A DNA stretch of 64,000 nucleotides from NCBI GenBank assembly GCA_947311845.1, contig CAMZMU010000075.1, positions 22,672,577-22,736,576 of the forward strand. The letters are read 5' to 3'. The notes beneath the pieces were generated by a model. It saw only the letters and a program-made list of their open reading frames with translations. It did no database searches and was not told the DNA's origin. Source of the DNA: Poa pratensis. Taxonomy: Eukaryota; Streptophyta; Magnoliopsida; Poales; Poaceae. This document shows, one piece after another, positions 22,620 through 34,773 of the stretch (the first letter of the stretch is position 1; every line of letters begins with the position of its first letter). Made by a program: the position numbers and the translations under genes.

Positions 22620-25125
22620 GCAGCGGCGCTGGCTGGTGTGATCATCCGGACGGGTTCCATCATCGACTCCGGCGAGCGCGTCGTCTGCGGGCTCATCTGC
22701 AAGCTCGGCTCGCTGAACTTCATCAGCGACAATGCGGGATGCTTCGGCAGCAGGCCGTTCCCGACGAACGGCTGCCTCATCAGCTTCGGCACCTTCGTGA
22801 CCTACGTCGCCACCGAGGTTGTCTGCAAGTACCCCGAGCAGGTGCTTGTGGCCAAGGATCCTCCTGCTGTCTGCGCGGCTCGCGGCCGGCGTATCGATCG
22901 CCCCGGGATCTGCGCCGAGGTAATGATGACCGGGCCTGTGGGTGATGTCGGCAAAGGAGATGCCGGCCAACCTGCCCCCAAGACCACCAGATCGGCGAAA
23001 GTGCCGCTGGAGAGGAGGGAGAACCTCCGCGACCAGGCCGGTACATCCGATGTACCGGTCAGGCCGGCTCATCTCGAGGAGATAATCGAGAAACTGGCTG
23101 TGCCGGTAGCTGCCGGTACAGATGCTGCCCAAATGGAGGCAGAGTTGGAGTCGCGTCGTCAGAGCCTACATCAGGAGGCCCTCGCGATGGCCGAGGTGAG
23201 GAGAGAGTTCGGGATAACTCTCCGTGAGTATAACCAAGCACATGGTTTAACCCCGGTAGCTGCTCGCCCTAGTCGCATAGAGGATGTGCGTAAGAGGGGT
23301 AAAGCCTCAATGCCGAGATTGCTAGAGATGGTAGATCTAGTTCCAGTAAGACTCCTAGTCACTTGTCGGTCGAAAAGCCGAAGTATAGTTCCCCTGCTAA
23401 GACTCTTAGAGCTGCCGAGGCAGCAAGAGCCGAGTTGTCAGGCTTATCCGGAGAAGCTCTCCGTAGGCAGCAAGACCGAGTTAATGAGTTGGTAGCTGTG
23501 GCTACCCGGCAGAATGAGGCCTATCGCAAGGCTAACACAGTTGCAGGTGGGTCCGAGATTGTTCACTCGGCTAGGGGAGCCAGTGGATCTAAGGGGCAAG
23601 CTTCATCACCGCATGTCGGTGGAGATCGGACCGGAGTGTAAACTCCGGTAAAACAAGCAGATACAGGCGTATGATCCGGCATATGCCGGAAAACAGTTAG
23701 TTGGGCGAGGCAGTGCCGGCCGGGGTAAAAGCAATCCCGGTCCGGGCGGTCCAGATGCCGGAGTAGTTAACTCGGCTGGCCGAGGCTATCCACCTCGGTA
23801 TCCGACACGAAATCTCGCCCAGCAGCAGAAAATGTCGAGCATGTCCAGCAGCCACAAGGTGTTGACCAGTGGCTAACCGTTATGATGATGGTTACTCGGC
23901 TATGGAGAAAGCCGGGTATCAGAGATATGAAGGTGCACTGGGATCCCGGTTGGGACCTCGCCAGTTGTCACCAAATGATGCACGCTACAAGTTGGACAGG
24001 ATCTATATGTCCGAGATGCTGGAAGAGCAAGGTCCACCTGGCCCTGCATGCTTTGGACCTCGGATCATGAGGGAGCCACCGGTGCGGCACTTTCAGTTGA
24101 ACCGAGGCGCAAAGACATATGACGGCAGTACTAAGCCGGAAGACTGGCTGACAGATTATGTGTCGGCAGTGCATATCGCGGGAGGAAACCGCCGATGGGC
24201 GGTGAGGTATATCCCGCAAATGTTGGAAGGGCCAGCCCGGATCTGGCTGAACAACCTGCGAGAGGGCAGCGTTGATTGCTGGCTGGACTTTGAAGAAGCA
24301 TTTGTTAGCAACTTCTCCAGCACATACAAGAGACCGAATCGTCCTCAGCAGCTTGCGATGTGCAAGCAGAGGGATAATGAAACTGACCGGGATTACTTGA
24401 CCCGGTGGAGTACTATTCGCAATTCCTGTGAAGGAGTTGTGGAGGCGCAGGCCATATCTTGGTTTGCCCAGGGGTGCCGACACGGCTCCATGCTCTGGCA
24501 GAAGTTGCAGAGGGAGATGCCGGCCACCCTGGCCGAGACAATCCGGATTGCGGATAGCTATGCACTGGGTGATCCGATGCAGCCCTTGCTGAACTCGGTG
24601 GAACCGAGTAGAAGATACCCGGTGAATAACAGACCCGGGCCAGTCAGGCAGAACGATCGCCAGGACTTCGGCAACAAGAGGAGAGAGCCGGATTACCGGT
24701 ATGGCTCAAACCAGGTTGCCGCGGTAAACCAAGACCAACCAGATGCCGGCAGTAGCCAGCGTCCGAAGAACAACGGCCCAGCATGGGGCCAGAATCAAGA
24801 AGGGAAGAAGCCATGGAGTGACCAGAAGCAGTCCTTCACTTATGAGGCTATGTTGGATGGACCTTGCAGTTTCCACACCCAAGACATCCGCAGGCCGCAA
24901 ACCATACAACTCGGCAGTGCAGCTGGTATCAGCGCACAAGGGGGGAAGGAGCCAGAGCCGGAGGAAATCAGGCGGGGGCACCTCAGAGAATTCCGCCGAG
25001 GCAAAACTTACCGCTCACCGGGCAAATGCTATCCCGGTGAATCCGCCAGCTCAGAGGCAAGCAGATCCGAAACCTGTGAATCAGGTGAATGTCGGAGGGA
25101 ACAACAACAACGCTGGTCCCAGTAG
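22620..25125 (+). pseudogene. gag: gag polyprotein of Tat-type element (frameshifted)
   Basis: The structural capsid precursor, in pieces. The first piece (to about 23350) has a charged helical stretch (EAELESRRQSLHQEALAMAE). The frame then shifts into 23363-23641 (VEKPKYSSPAKTLRAAEAAR). After a short broken gap the core runs from 23869 (MANRYDDGYSAMEKAGYQRY) and includes the gag domain YDGSTKPEDWLTDYV, ARIWLNNL and RPQQLAMCKQRDNETDRDYL. A frameshift near 24900 moves the reading into the protease frame. At least three frame breaks make it non-functional. Confidence 0.85.
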
Positions 25126-25975
25126 GCAGGGAGAGTATCCCCAGGGAGATTACAGAGAAGCTCATCAGAGCTATGTGGTCTTTGTGACCGAGCCAACTGA
25201 CAAGAAGAGCTTGCATCGGCGTGCACTGGAGGTGAACGCAGTTATGCCGGCAGTGCCGAAGTATATGCACTGGTCCGAGCAAGAGATCAGTTGGAGCAGA
25301 AGGGATCATCCCCGAGTTATGCCAACTCCGGGAGGTTATGCATTGGTGGTGGATCCGACATTCATTGGACCCACCATCAATGTCCGGTTCACCCGAGTTC
25401 TCATTGATAATGGGAGTGCTATCAATATCATGTACCGAGACACCATGGTGAAGATGGGTATCTCGATGAACATGCTGCAACCGAGTAGCACGACCTTCCA
25501 TGGCATAGTGCCGGGTGTCTCATGTGCACCTATGGGCAAAATTTGGGTTGATGTGTTGTTCGGCACCAAGGACAACTGCCGAACTGAGAGCATCCAGTTT
25601 GAGGTAGTGGACCTCGAAAGTCCATACCATGCTTTACTCGGCAGGCCTGCGCTGTCCAAGTTCATGATATCAACCCATGTGGGTTACCTCAAGATGAAAA
25701 TGCCAGGTCCTAATGGCATCATCACCATCTCGGGTGATTACAAGCGTGCACTGGAGTGTGCCTCGGCTGGATCGTGCTTGGCCGAGTCACTGATTATCGC
25801 TGCAGAGAAGAAGAGATCCATGAAGTGGTGGCGTTGGCTCAGTCCGCGCAACTCGGCATGCCGGGTATGGCTAACCCGGAGCAGAATGCGACTTTCGAGG
25901 TGCCAAAGGAGACCAAGAAGATCAACGTTGACCCGGCATTCCGGACCACAACGTCATCATTGGTACCGGGTTAAC
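25126..25975 (+). pseudogene. Aspartic protease region of Tat-type element
   Basis: Retropepsin that would cut the Gag-Pol precursor. The active-site loop reads VLIDNGSAINIMY (about 25400), the D-x-G-S variant of gypsy proteases, and the flap-side ALLGRP appears near 25635. The frame shifts again near 25815, continuing as EEIHEVVALAQSAQLG until a stop at 25974. Confidence 0.82.
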
Positions 25976-25989
25976 GGAGAAATAGGAAG

Positions 25990-27484
25990 GCGAGCTCAGT
26001 CACTTCCTCCGTGAGAATCGGGATATCTTTGCATGGTCAAATCAGGACCTGCCAGGTGTTCCGAGGGAGTTGGCTGAGCACTCATTATTTGTCAGGCCAG
26101 ATATGAAACCTGTGAAGCAACCGATACGACGTCTCTCGGATGAGAGAAGAAAAGTAGTGGGAGATGAGCTGGCCAAGTTGCTTGCGGCTGGTTTCATCAT
26201 GGAAGTACTGCACCCGGACTGGTTGTCTAACCCGGTCCTGGTAGAGAAGAAAAAGATGAACCTTTGGTGGCCAAGGTGTGGCGCATGTGTATCGATTTCA
26301 CAAACTTGAACAAGGCATGTCCTAAGGATCCATTCCCGCTGCCTCGGATTGATCAAGTGATCGATTCTACAGCCGGGTGTGAGCTGTTATCCTTTGTAGA
26401 TGCGTATTCTGGTTTTCACCAGATACCTTTGAACCCTGCTGATCAATTGAAAACTGCTTTTATTACCCCTTATGGGGCTTATTGCTATCGTGTCATGACC
26501 TTTGGCTTGAGAAATGCCGGTGCTACTTATCAGAGATGTATGCAGAAATGCTTGCATGAGCAAATAGGCAAAAATGTGCAGGTGTATGTCGACGATGTCG
26601 TCATAAAAACTAAAGATAAATCCACTCTGATTGATGATCTCAGAGAGACATTCATAAACTTGAGAAAATACCGGATGAAACTTAACCCGGATAAATGTAC
26701 ATTCGGTGTGCCGGCAGGCAAGTTACTAGGTTTCCTTGTGTCAAGCCGAGGTATCGAGGTGAACCCGACAAAAATCCGTGCTATTGAAAGCATGAGGTTA
26801 CCGACATGTCTCAAGGACGTGCAGAAATTCACTGGATGTTTGGCATCCTTAAGTCGGTTTGTTAGCAGGTTGGGAGAAAAGGCATTGCCTTTGTATCAGC
26901 TCATGAAGAAAACCACCCACTTCGTGTGGACCCCGCAAGCAGATGCGGCGTTCACCGAGCTAAAAAAGATGCTGGCAACTGCGCCGATACTGGCCTCACC
27001 ATTACCCAAAGAGCCGATGTTGCTCTACATTGCAGCCACAAACCGAGTTGTGAGTGTTGTAGTGGTGGTGGAGCGAGAAGAAGAGGGCAAAACCGTGCAG
27101 AGGCCGGTATATTATTTGAGCGAGGTGATCTCGTTATCCAAGCAGAACTATCCTCACTACCAGAAGATGACATATGGTGTCTATCTGGCTGCTAAGAAGT
27201 TGAAACATTACTTCCAAGAGCATTCAATCACCGTGGTATGTGAGGCTCCTATCTCGGAGATCATTGGGTGTAAAGATGCAACTGGCCGAATAGCCAAGTG
27301 GGCCATCGAGGTGTCCCCTTACACTCCTCACTATGAAAGGAGGGATGCCATTAAGTCTCAGGCACTGCCGGATTTCTTGGTGGATTGGGCCGAAATGCAA
27401 TATGAGCCACCACTGCCTGACTCCAATTACTGGAGGATGCACTTTGATGGTTCCAAGACCAAGATTGGTTTGGGGCCGGAGTAG
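25990..27484 (+). pseudogene. Reverse transcriptase and RNase H of Tat-type element
   Basis: The polymerase that copies element RNA to DNA. The N-terminal part (KPVKQPIRRLSDERR, GFIMEVLHPDWLSNPV) is in one frame to about 26255. A frameshift leads into 26264-27484, with WRMCIDFTNLNKACPKDPFP, the fingers segment FITPYGAYCYRVMTFGL, the catalytic VYVDDVV at about 26585, then the thumb and RNase H (APILASPLPKEPMLLY, PVYYLSEVIS). The ORF stops at 27484 just after WRMHFDGSKTK, the first motif of a second RNase H. The catalytic YVDD is intact; the frame is not. Confidence 0.92.
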
Positions 27485-27730
27485 TTCTTACCTCGCCAAA
27501 GCGGATCAGCTGAGATATGTACTACAGATTCATTTTGCAGCATCTAACAATGTGGCCGAGTATGAAGCACTGGTCCATGGGCTCAATGTGGCCAAGGAAA
27601 TAGGAATTCGCCGAATTGAATGTTTCGGGATTCGAATCTGGTAGTGCAGCAAGTCTCGGGAAATTGGGACGCTTTGGACGCCAATATGGCGCTATTTCGG
27701 TTTCATGTCCAGAAGATCTCGGGATTCTTT
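27430..27730 (+). pseudogene. Second (archaeal-type) RNase H of Tat-type element
   Basis: Begins with the catalytic-aspartate motif WRMHFDGSKTK at about 27430, is frameshifted near 27475, then reads ASNNVAEYEALVHGLNVAKE (about 27540-27600), the glutamate-bearing helix of archaeal/plant-type RNase H. A duplicated RNase H downstream of RT is characteristic of the Tat lineage. Broken by at least two frameshifts. Confidence 0.8.
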
Positions 27731-28079
27731 GAAGGTGCGAGTTCAAGCATATACCTCGGGAGGAAAATGAAGCCGCCGATGTACTGTCCAAGCTAGGTTC
27801 ATCTCGGGATCCAATCCCACCCGGCATATCCTTGGAGCATTTGAGGAAGCCATCAATCAAACCATCGCCCGAGTCCGAGTCAATCTTTATCCCGAAGAAA
27901 CCGGAGTCTGGAGCTGTGCCCATGGACGTTGATGTCGGGTGTATTTGGGAGAACCCGGGGACTGCTTGGCAGAACTCGGGGACTGGTTACTCAATGTCGG
28001 AGAAGCAATGTCGGTTGATCTCATGGAGGTGGATGATCCGGTCTTTCCTGTGCGTCCTGTGCCGGGGTGGGCACAACCA

Positions 28080-29330
28080 ATAATGGCGTATATGATGGAC
28101 GGGAGTTTGCCAAGTAATGAAGTTGAGGCCAGGCAAGTGCAAAGAAGATCCAAGGCATACACCATCATCAACCAGGAGTTATACAAGAGAAGTGTGACCG
28201 AGGTACTGCAGCGCTGTGTCGAGCCGCAGGAAGGGCAAGAGATGCTCCTGGAGATTCATCAGGGAGAGTGTGGTCATCATGCTTCATCAAGAGCCTTGGT
28301 GGCTAAAGTATTCGGCATGGATTTTATTGGCCCAGTGCTTTGAATCAGGCAGAAGATATCGTCCGAAAGTGTGAGGGATGTCAGAGATTTGCTAAAAGAT
28401 CCACCTGCCAGCTTCGGCACTCAAGACAATTCCAATCACTTGGCCCTTTGCAGTTTGGTGTCTGGATATGGTGGGAGAGTTCAGCCAGCCCGAGGTAACA
28501 TGACTCATATGCTGGTGATGGTGGACAAGTTCACCAAATGGATCGAGGTGAAGCCAATCAGGAAGTGTGATGGTCACACAGCTGTGTCCTTTTTGAAGGA
28601 CATCATTTTGAGATATGGTTACCCCCATAGCATTATCTCGGATAATGGCACAAACTTTGCTGTGGGAGAATTTGCTCGGTTCTGTGCGGAAAAAAGAATT
28701 CGGTTGGACATAGCCTCGGTGGCACACCCAGAGGCAAATGGGCAAGTGGAAAGAGCAAATGCATTGGTATTGGCCGGTATCAAAGCCCGGTTGATTGAAC
28801 CACTGTTGCGAACTCCGGGATGCTGGATAGAGGAGATACCAGCAGTATTGTGGGGTCTAAGGACCACACCGAATCGTTCAACTGGCTATACGCCATTCTT
28901 TCTGGTCTATGGAGCAGAAGCGGTCTTGCCGACCGACATGGAGTATGACTCGCCGAGAGTGGCGCTGTACACTGAAACCGAGGCAAAAGAAGCTCGGGAA
29001 AATGATGTTGATTTGCTCGAAGAAGCACGAGAACTGACCTTATCTCGGTCAGCTATATATCAGCAAAATCTCCGACGCTATCATAGCCGGAAGATCAGCC
29101 CTCGGGTATTCCGAGAGGGAGATTTGGTGCTGAGGCTAGTGCAACGCAGTGCAGGCCGACACAAGTTGTCACCTCCATGGGAGGGACCATTCATTGTGAG
29201 CAAGGCTCTACACAATGATTCATACTATCTTATAGATGCGCAGGCACCGAGGAAAAATGTAATGGACAAATCCGGAGAGGAGACCAAAAGACCCTGGAAT
29301 GTAGCTCTACTCCGACCCTTTTACTCATAA
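28080..29330 (+). pseudogene. Integrase of Tat-type element
   Basis: It would insert the DNA copy. The zinc-binding HHCC region is split between frames: HQGECGHHASS at about 28255-28290 and RKCEGCQRFAK near 28360-28390. The catalytic core shows the later D and E of the DDE triad in SIISDNGTNF (about 28635) and NGQVERANAL (about 28740), with MVDKFTKWIEV before them; the first aspartate (LDMVG, about 28455) lies in another frame. The C-terminal part (YGAEAVLPTDMEY to ending LLRPFYS) is complete. Confidence 0.9.
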
Positions 29331-29900
29331 GGGCGCAATGTATGTATCTCGGTTTTCCTTTGAATAAAATGCCGGCACTCCGAAAGAAACTCGGGGACTG
29401 CCTTGCCATATGCATGTGTTTTATCTCTGTTTTATCTATGTTGTTCATATGTCGGATGGTTTTGAGACCTCGTTTCAAAGTTCAAGTAATGTATGCTATT
29501 TTGTTGTGATCTTGTGACTCGACTGACGAACGCCGAAATGGCAGTCAAGAGCAGAGGTTATGGTATATGGTAAACATGAAAAGGACTCGGGGACTCGGTC
29601 CTAAAAAGATCCGACATATGTCGTTTACTAACCCGGTTTTTCTTTCCTTTTCTTTGTGTCGGATGACTCTGAATCTTACCTCAAAATTTTACAAGTACTG
29701 TATGCTATATTTTGGTCTTGTGACTCGACTGTCAAGAAAGTAAAGATTACTAAGTATAGTAAACAAGAAAGTAAACTCGGGGGCTTGATGCAAAGTGATC
29801 CGGCATTAAGCCGTTTTCAATAAGGGTAGCAAAATGAAAGAAGCACTGCGAAATACTTAAGAGTATATTTACATCTGCACCCGGCATTCCGGGGATTTAA
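29331..29900. repeat. Spacer with degenerate tandem repeats after integrase
   Basis: Two diverged units of about 200 bp begin with gtcggatg at 29451 and 29658. They share ctgtatgctat, cttgtgactcgactg and actcggggactc-type boxes. Related actcggggac boxes recur throughout 29380-31350. Tandem repeats between integrase and the 3' LTR are common in Tat elements. No ORF. Confidence 0.75.
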
Positions 29901-31162
29901 TAGTTCATTTGGTAATAAGTTCAGGCAGCCGCAGTGGAGGAACTGGGGTGAGCGGACGCAGTCTCGGCGGCAGGAGAAGCTTAGGTTGTTGGAGCAACCT
30001 CGGGTGTTGGAGTGGCTGCCGAGGTACCGGTAGTGTCGGACGCTGCTTCCGGAGGAGTGTCGGCTTCTGGCTGCCTGGCAGTGTCGGCTGCTGCTGCATC
30101 AGTGGCAGTGTCGGGAGCTTCGACCTCGATCTCCTCGTCAACCTCCTCCTCTTCGTCCTCATCATCTTCATCGTCCGAGGCATCTTCTTCGTCATCAGAA
30201 TATGCTGGCCCCGAAACGAGGTGCCGGGTTTGAGCGTAACCAGCCATGAAGGAAGCGGCCTCCTTGCGGCGCTCGATCAGCACCGGATCTTCAGTCCATT
30301 GTGAATGGGCGCGCAGAGATCTCAGGGCACTGAGATCGATGGCCTCATACCAGGATAGCACAAATGTCAGGGCTTGATCAGCTCCGGCGCGAGCAGCAGA
30401 AGATCTCCATTCTCGGAGCCTTGTCTCGGCAGCCAGCAGGCACTTGGATAACTCGGCGATGGATGCTGGAGTCTCGGACTCTGGCCATAGAATCCGGTAA
30501 ACCGGATACCAGCATCAAGGAGCTCAGTACCAATGCACCTCAGAGGAGATATGCGAGCATCCAGAGCCGTCAGATGATCTTCAATGTCCCATTCCTCCGA
30601 GATCGGGCCAGATTTTGCTCTTTTTTCCCGTGCCTTGCGGGTAATGTTTGCTGCAGCGTCCTTGGAGTGGGAGAAGTGTTCTGAAGAAAGAAAAACTATC
30701 ACCGAGTTAAGTCGTATACCGGCATATATCTGATGTCGGTACAAGCAAAGGAAATGAAAAGTGAGGATAAAGGAAACTTACTGTCCATCTCACTGTTGAT
30801 CCGGGTGAGCTCGGGCAACCAGCTGTTGCATTTAGCCTTAAGGGCATCCAGTTCTTGTTGAGCCGAGGTGGCGCGGACCTCGGTCTGGTCAAGGACCTCC
30901 TTATGCTTCGAAGCATCTTCTTCCCGCTGCTTCAGAGCTTTCTCCACCTCGGACTTCTGGTTCTGAACCAGTTCAAGCTCCTTCTGGAGCCGAGACACTT
31001 CATCTCGTTCCTTCTGGAGCGCAGCGTTGTGCGCATCGTTCTGGTTCTTCTACCCTCCTGCAGTTGCTTGTAGGCGCTCTTGAGTTTGTTGTGGCCCAGA
31101 AGCAGCTTCTGGAATACTGCAGTCCGGGCGTTGGTGCACTCCTGAAAAAAGCAAAGGATTAG

Positions 31163-31275
31163 TAAAACTCGACAAGAATCTCGGGGACTGGATGTCGGAT
31201 TTTTTGAAGATTCATGCCGAGTAAAACTCGACAAGAATCTCGGGGACTGGGTGTCGGATTTTTTGAAATTAAGGA
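31163..31275. repeat. Short tandem duplication in an intron of the antisense gene
   Basis: A unit of about 55 bp starting aaaactcgacaagaatctcg is present twice in tandem (31167 and 31222), with a partial third copy after 31300 (cgaatctcggggactgggg). Confidence 0.85.
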
Positions 31276-31810
31276 TGGAAATTTTGTGAAGATTCGCGCC
31301 GAGTGATCTTTACTCGGCGAGCGTCGATCACTCGACCCGAATCTCGGGGACTGGGGATTATATATGTTTATCATCTATTGCAAAGGAAAGAAAGGTCTAG
31401 CTGAGGAAAAAATACCTCGGCAAGCCTGCTGGCTCGAAGGGTCGAAAGTTGCAAGTTGTGCATGGCCTGAGCAAGTGCGCTGGGTCCAGCTGGATGTTGG
31501 GTGGCCGGATTCGCAAAGAGACCTCGCCAGTGTCGGCGGCATTCCAGTCCATATGGTACTGCTCCTCCGAGCCCAAGCTATGTCCGCTTCGAGTTCGGAG
31601 CTGAGGAAAACCCCAGCTGCCAGTGGAAACTCGGGAGACGGAGGCAGTGAGAGCTTGGTGGGCCGGTGTAGTGGTTGGAGTCGGCACCACTTGTTTCTCC
31701 GGGTTGACAAGTTGTTTCCCGGTGGCCACTTGACTCTGTGCCGGTTTGGGCGGTGGAGTAGCATTCCGAGTTACTAGCTCGGTGGACTTTGTGGTGGGCT
31801 TCGGCGGTGG

Positions 31811-31893
31811 CTGCTGCTGTTGTTGCTGTTGTTGTTGCTGCGGTTGCTGCTGCTGTTGTTGTTGTTATTGCTGCTGCTGTTGTTGTTGTGGTG
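31811..31893 (-). repeat. CAG/CAA (polyglutamine) tract
   Basis: A run of CAG and CAA codons on the minus strand within the antisense gene of the Tat element, interrupted by one TAA and one CCG codon. Confidence 0.9.
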
Positions 31894-33917
31894 GTTGCTT
31901 TGGGACCGGTGCTACCGGAGTGTCGGTCCGCGGAATGTCGGAGTCCACGGTGGGGGCACCGGAGCCAACATCTCGGTCGAGAACCACGACCTCGGGAGTG
32001 CTCTGGCCTCCTCCAAATGGGGCATCAGAAGCCGGCAGCAGTATGACGTCTGGGGTGGTATGTACCCCGGAGTCAGTTGACCGAGGTTCCGCTACAGTCG
32101 GAAGGGGTGAGCGCATGGAGGATGCACTCTGATTAACCTCAAGGGCGGCACTGCATCGAGGCAGGAAAAAATGTTACCTCGGGGTAATGTTATCTCGGTT
32201 AAAGGAAGAAAGAGAAATGAGCGTATATCGGCAAAAGTTATCTTACCCTTGAGTAACTAGCGGCATCTTCTTGCCCCGTGGCCTGTTTGCCGATTTCTTC
32301 TGCAGCTTCGGTCTCTTCGCTGCAGGGTCTGAAGCTGTTGTGGTCCCGGTATCCGAGGTACCGGTCCCGACACGTTTGCGAGTTCCGCCTCGGTTGCTCG
32401 TGGTAGCAGGGCGGGTACTTGGGGTCAGTTGTTTCCGAGGGTAGGGGGTGAGCAAATGCGATGGGACGAGCATCAAGTACCTCTAACATTTCGCAATCAT
32501 CGTCGTCTGACCAATCTCGGATTGAGGCTCGGGCTCGAGGCTTACCCAAGGTAGGGGCGCCAGCAGCCGGAATCGGCAGTTGATCCTCATCGTCCGGGTC
32601 ATCTACCTCGGTGACGGCCGGGGCAGGCAGATCTTTGCCCCATTTGGCGGAGGGATCCGCTCCATCTTCCGTCCTTTGCCGAGTGAACCTCTGCAAGTGA
32701 GAAGCAGTAGAGCCGGGTTATTTTAGGAGCCAAGTATGGAGCCGACATAAGAGTTATCTCGGCAAGAAAAAACATGTCGGTCTAAATAGCAAGTTACTTA
32801 CTTGCTCCGGAAGCCGAGTTCTATCATGAGGTTTTAGACCCCATTCCCATTCCTCGGTCATCGTCGTTCGGGCAATGGCCTTGACGCGTCTTCTGACCTC
32901 GGGTTTGGTCAGCTCGTGGGTGCTGGTCCGAGTTGGATCGTACTGACCACTCATGTGGCAAATCTTGTGAACCCGGGCTTGGAGGGGGGAAACTCGGCGG
33001 CTGATAAAGGTCCTCAAGAGATCATCGCTCGTTATACCTGCCTCCACAAGCTGATTGACGATCTGGTGAATTTGATTGATCTCGAGGTTCGTATCTTTCG
33101 GGTTAAAGTTCCATTGGTACTGCTCCGTGGGGGCACCGAGACTGAATGTCGGCAGGTTCAGAAGGTCAACATTGTCAGGGCTCTTCACGTAGAAGAACGT
33201 GCGCTGCCACTTCCGGCATGATTCCAGGCCTTGAATCCGAGGAAAGATGGACGCTTTCCGAGGTATAATTGTGGCAGCACCGCAAGGAGTCATTTCTTTG
33301 GGGAGGGTCTTATCTGGATTCGGGACACTCTGCTTCCGGAGTTGGAAGTACTTGGCCCAAAGCTCAACGGTGGGCCAGAGTCCGAGGTATCCCTCGGAGA
33401 AAGAAACGCACGCCGAGAGGGTGGTGATGGCGTTCGCTGGGAGATGGTGGGGTTAAAGATGAAATTTGTTGAGGAAAGCCCGGAAGAATGAGCTAGCCGG
33501 GAGTCCGAAGCCGCGCTCGAAGTGCGCGACGAAGACCACGCGGTCATTGGCTTGCAGATCCGGCTCGGCCTCCGTGCCGGGAATCCGGCATATCACTTGT
33601 GCCGGGATTCGCTTGGTCCGGACCAGCCAATCTATCTCGGCTTGGGAAACATCCGAGCCTTCCCATCCGGCGCGCTCGCTTTCCTCGGCGGGAGTGTCGG
33701 CAGGCTCCGGAGTATTGCTAGCCGACATCTCGGCGGTGCGGCAGGGAAGTGAGAATCTGGTGCCCGTGCTGGCAGCGGAATCTGCAAAAAAGGACATAAG
33801 TTCACCGGCGGTGAGCATCTCTCGATGTTTGTGCGGTGGAGGAAAAGAAGCGAGCAAGAGAATATAAGACAAATCGCGAGCAAGAGACTTCAGAGGACTA
33901 GAGGACAATGCGCGCAT

Positions 33918-34756
33918 GAATGCTACTCCTTGGTGTCAACCTAAGTTGACTTGTCCAGATCAATGCCAAAGTGGACAAAGACAAATCAACTTTATAGTAC
34001 GCGCTTAGACTGCTTCAGTCATGTGGTGGTTGCCTCCGATGACTTGCCATACATAAGCGATAAGCCTCATTTCGTGACATTAGCATTTTTTTTTAGCGGT
34101 CTTCCTGACATTAGCATGTAATAAGGTACTACAAGTAGCGGATGCAGCCCATTTTGCTATGTTTCGGGCAGACCTTACTTGGGCTTGGCCTTTTATTTTT
34201 CTCTTGCTCATATATGCGCTGGGCACAATTTTAGGCTCGACATGGTCCCACCCTTACACCCTGCTGGCTCCACCACTCCAGAGAGGCCCAGTTGAGTATA
34301 GAGGAGTAAATTGCATTAGGCTTTGCATTGGTCATGCAAAAGTTTTCACCATGTACCACCGACCGGTGCATGCAGTTCAATATGGTATCAGTTATATATG
34401 TGGTTTCACACGGTTGGTTCACAAAAATAGATGAAAGTGGATATTTATATGCCTCTGGTGCCAATGTCTTCGATGAGGTAACTCTGGTGCTTGAACGGAA
34501 AACTTCCAACACGGAGATATGTGGAATAGATATACTAAGCTATTTTTAAAAGATTTTGGAATCGGATGACCCGGCGCGATGAATTGCCACAATAAATCTA
34601 TGAAAAGTACTATGGTAGATGGCAAAAATTAAAGTACTACCATCTACGGAACGAGAATATGATTGTAATTCGTAGCATTGAATATACCAAGGAAGGTATT
34701 CAACGGAAATGCTTATAAACAATAGAAAAAAGGAGATTCATACCTTTGTAGCGTGA
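33918..34756. other. Spacer, nothing recognised
   Basis: Starts where the Tat element is cut off. No LTR, gene or paired repeat could be supported. Confidence 0.5.
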
Positions 34757-34773
34757 GAAATACCGGGGGAGAA

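Larger units (their letters stand above)
21602..33917 (+). mobile_element. Tat-type gypsy retrotransposon, 3'-truncated, with antisense gene
   Basis: The order is 5' LTR (21602-22597), primer-binding region, gag, protease, RT, RNase H, a second RNase H, integrase, a spacer with tandem repeats, then a gene on the opposite strand. The second RNase H after the RT/RNase H and the antisense gene carrying a 'putative gypsy type transposon' domain are marks of the Tat/Retand (Grande-like) lineage. All plus-strand genes carry frameshifts or stops. No second LTR follows the antisense gene: sequence after 33917 is unrelated to 21602-22597, so the 3' end is lost. Confidence 0.9.
29981..33917 (-). pseudogene. 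Antisense gene of Tat element ('putative gypsy type transposon' domain)
   Basis: A multi-exon gene on the strand opposite to gag-pol, known in Tat/Grande-type elements; its biochemical role is unknown. The N-terminal domain (33917 to about 32800) includes ERGFGLPASSFFRAFLN, EGYLGLWPTVELWAKYFQLR and LESCRKWQRTFFYVK. It is cut by a TAA at 33453-33455 where the same frame continues, probably CAA to TAA. Donor EQ|GTAAGTAAC (near 32805) and acceptor TTGCAG (near 32697) join an acidic exon. Then come a Pro-rich part with a polyglutamine tract broken by a TAA near 31865, a coiled coil (KELELVQNQKSEVEKALKQR, 30998-30785), and, across an intron whose phases match (GACA|GTAAGT ... TTCAG), an exon ending in a long Asp/Glu run and stop at 29981. 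No longer coding, but the architecture is clear. Confidence 0.8.

Noticed and set aside
31746..32132. Plus-strand ORF rich in cysteine
   Set aside because: It is the complement of the CAG/CAA tract of the antisense gene; the cysteines are TGC/TGT artefacts.
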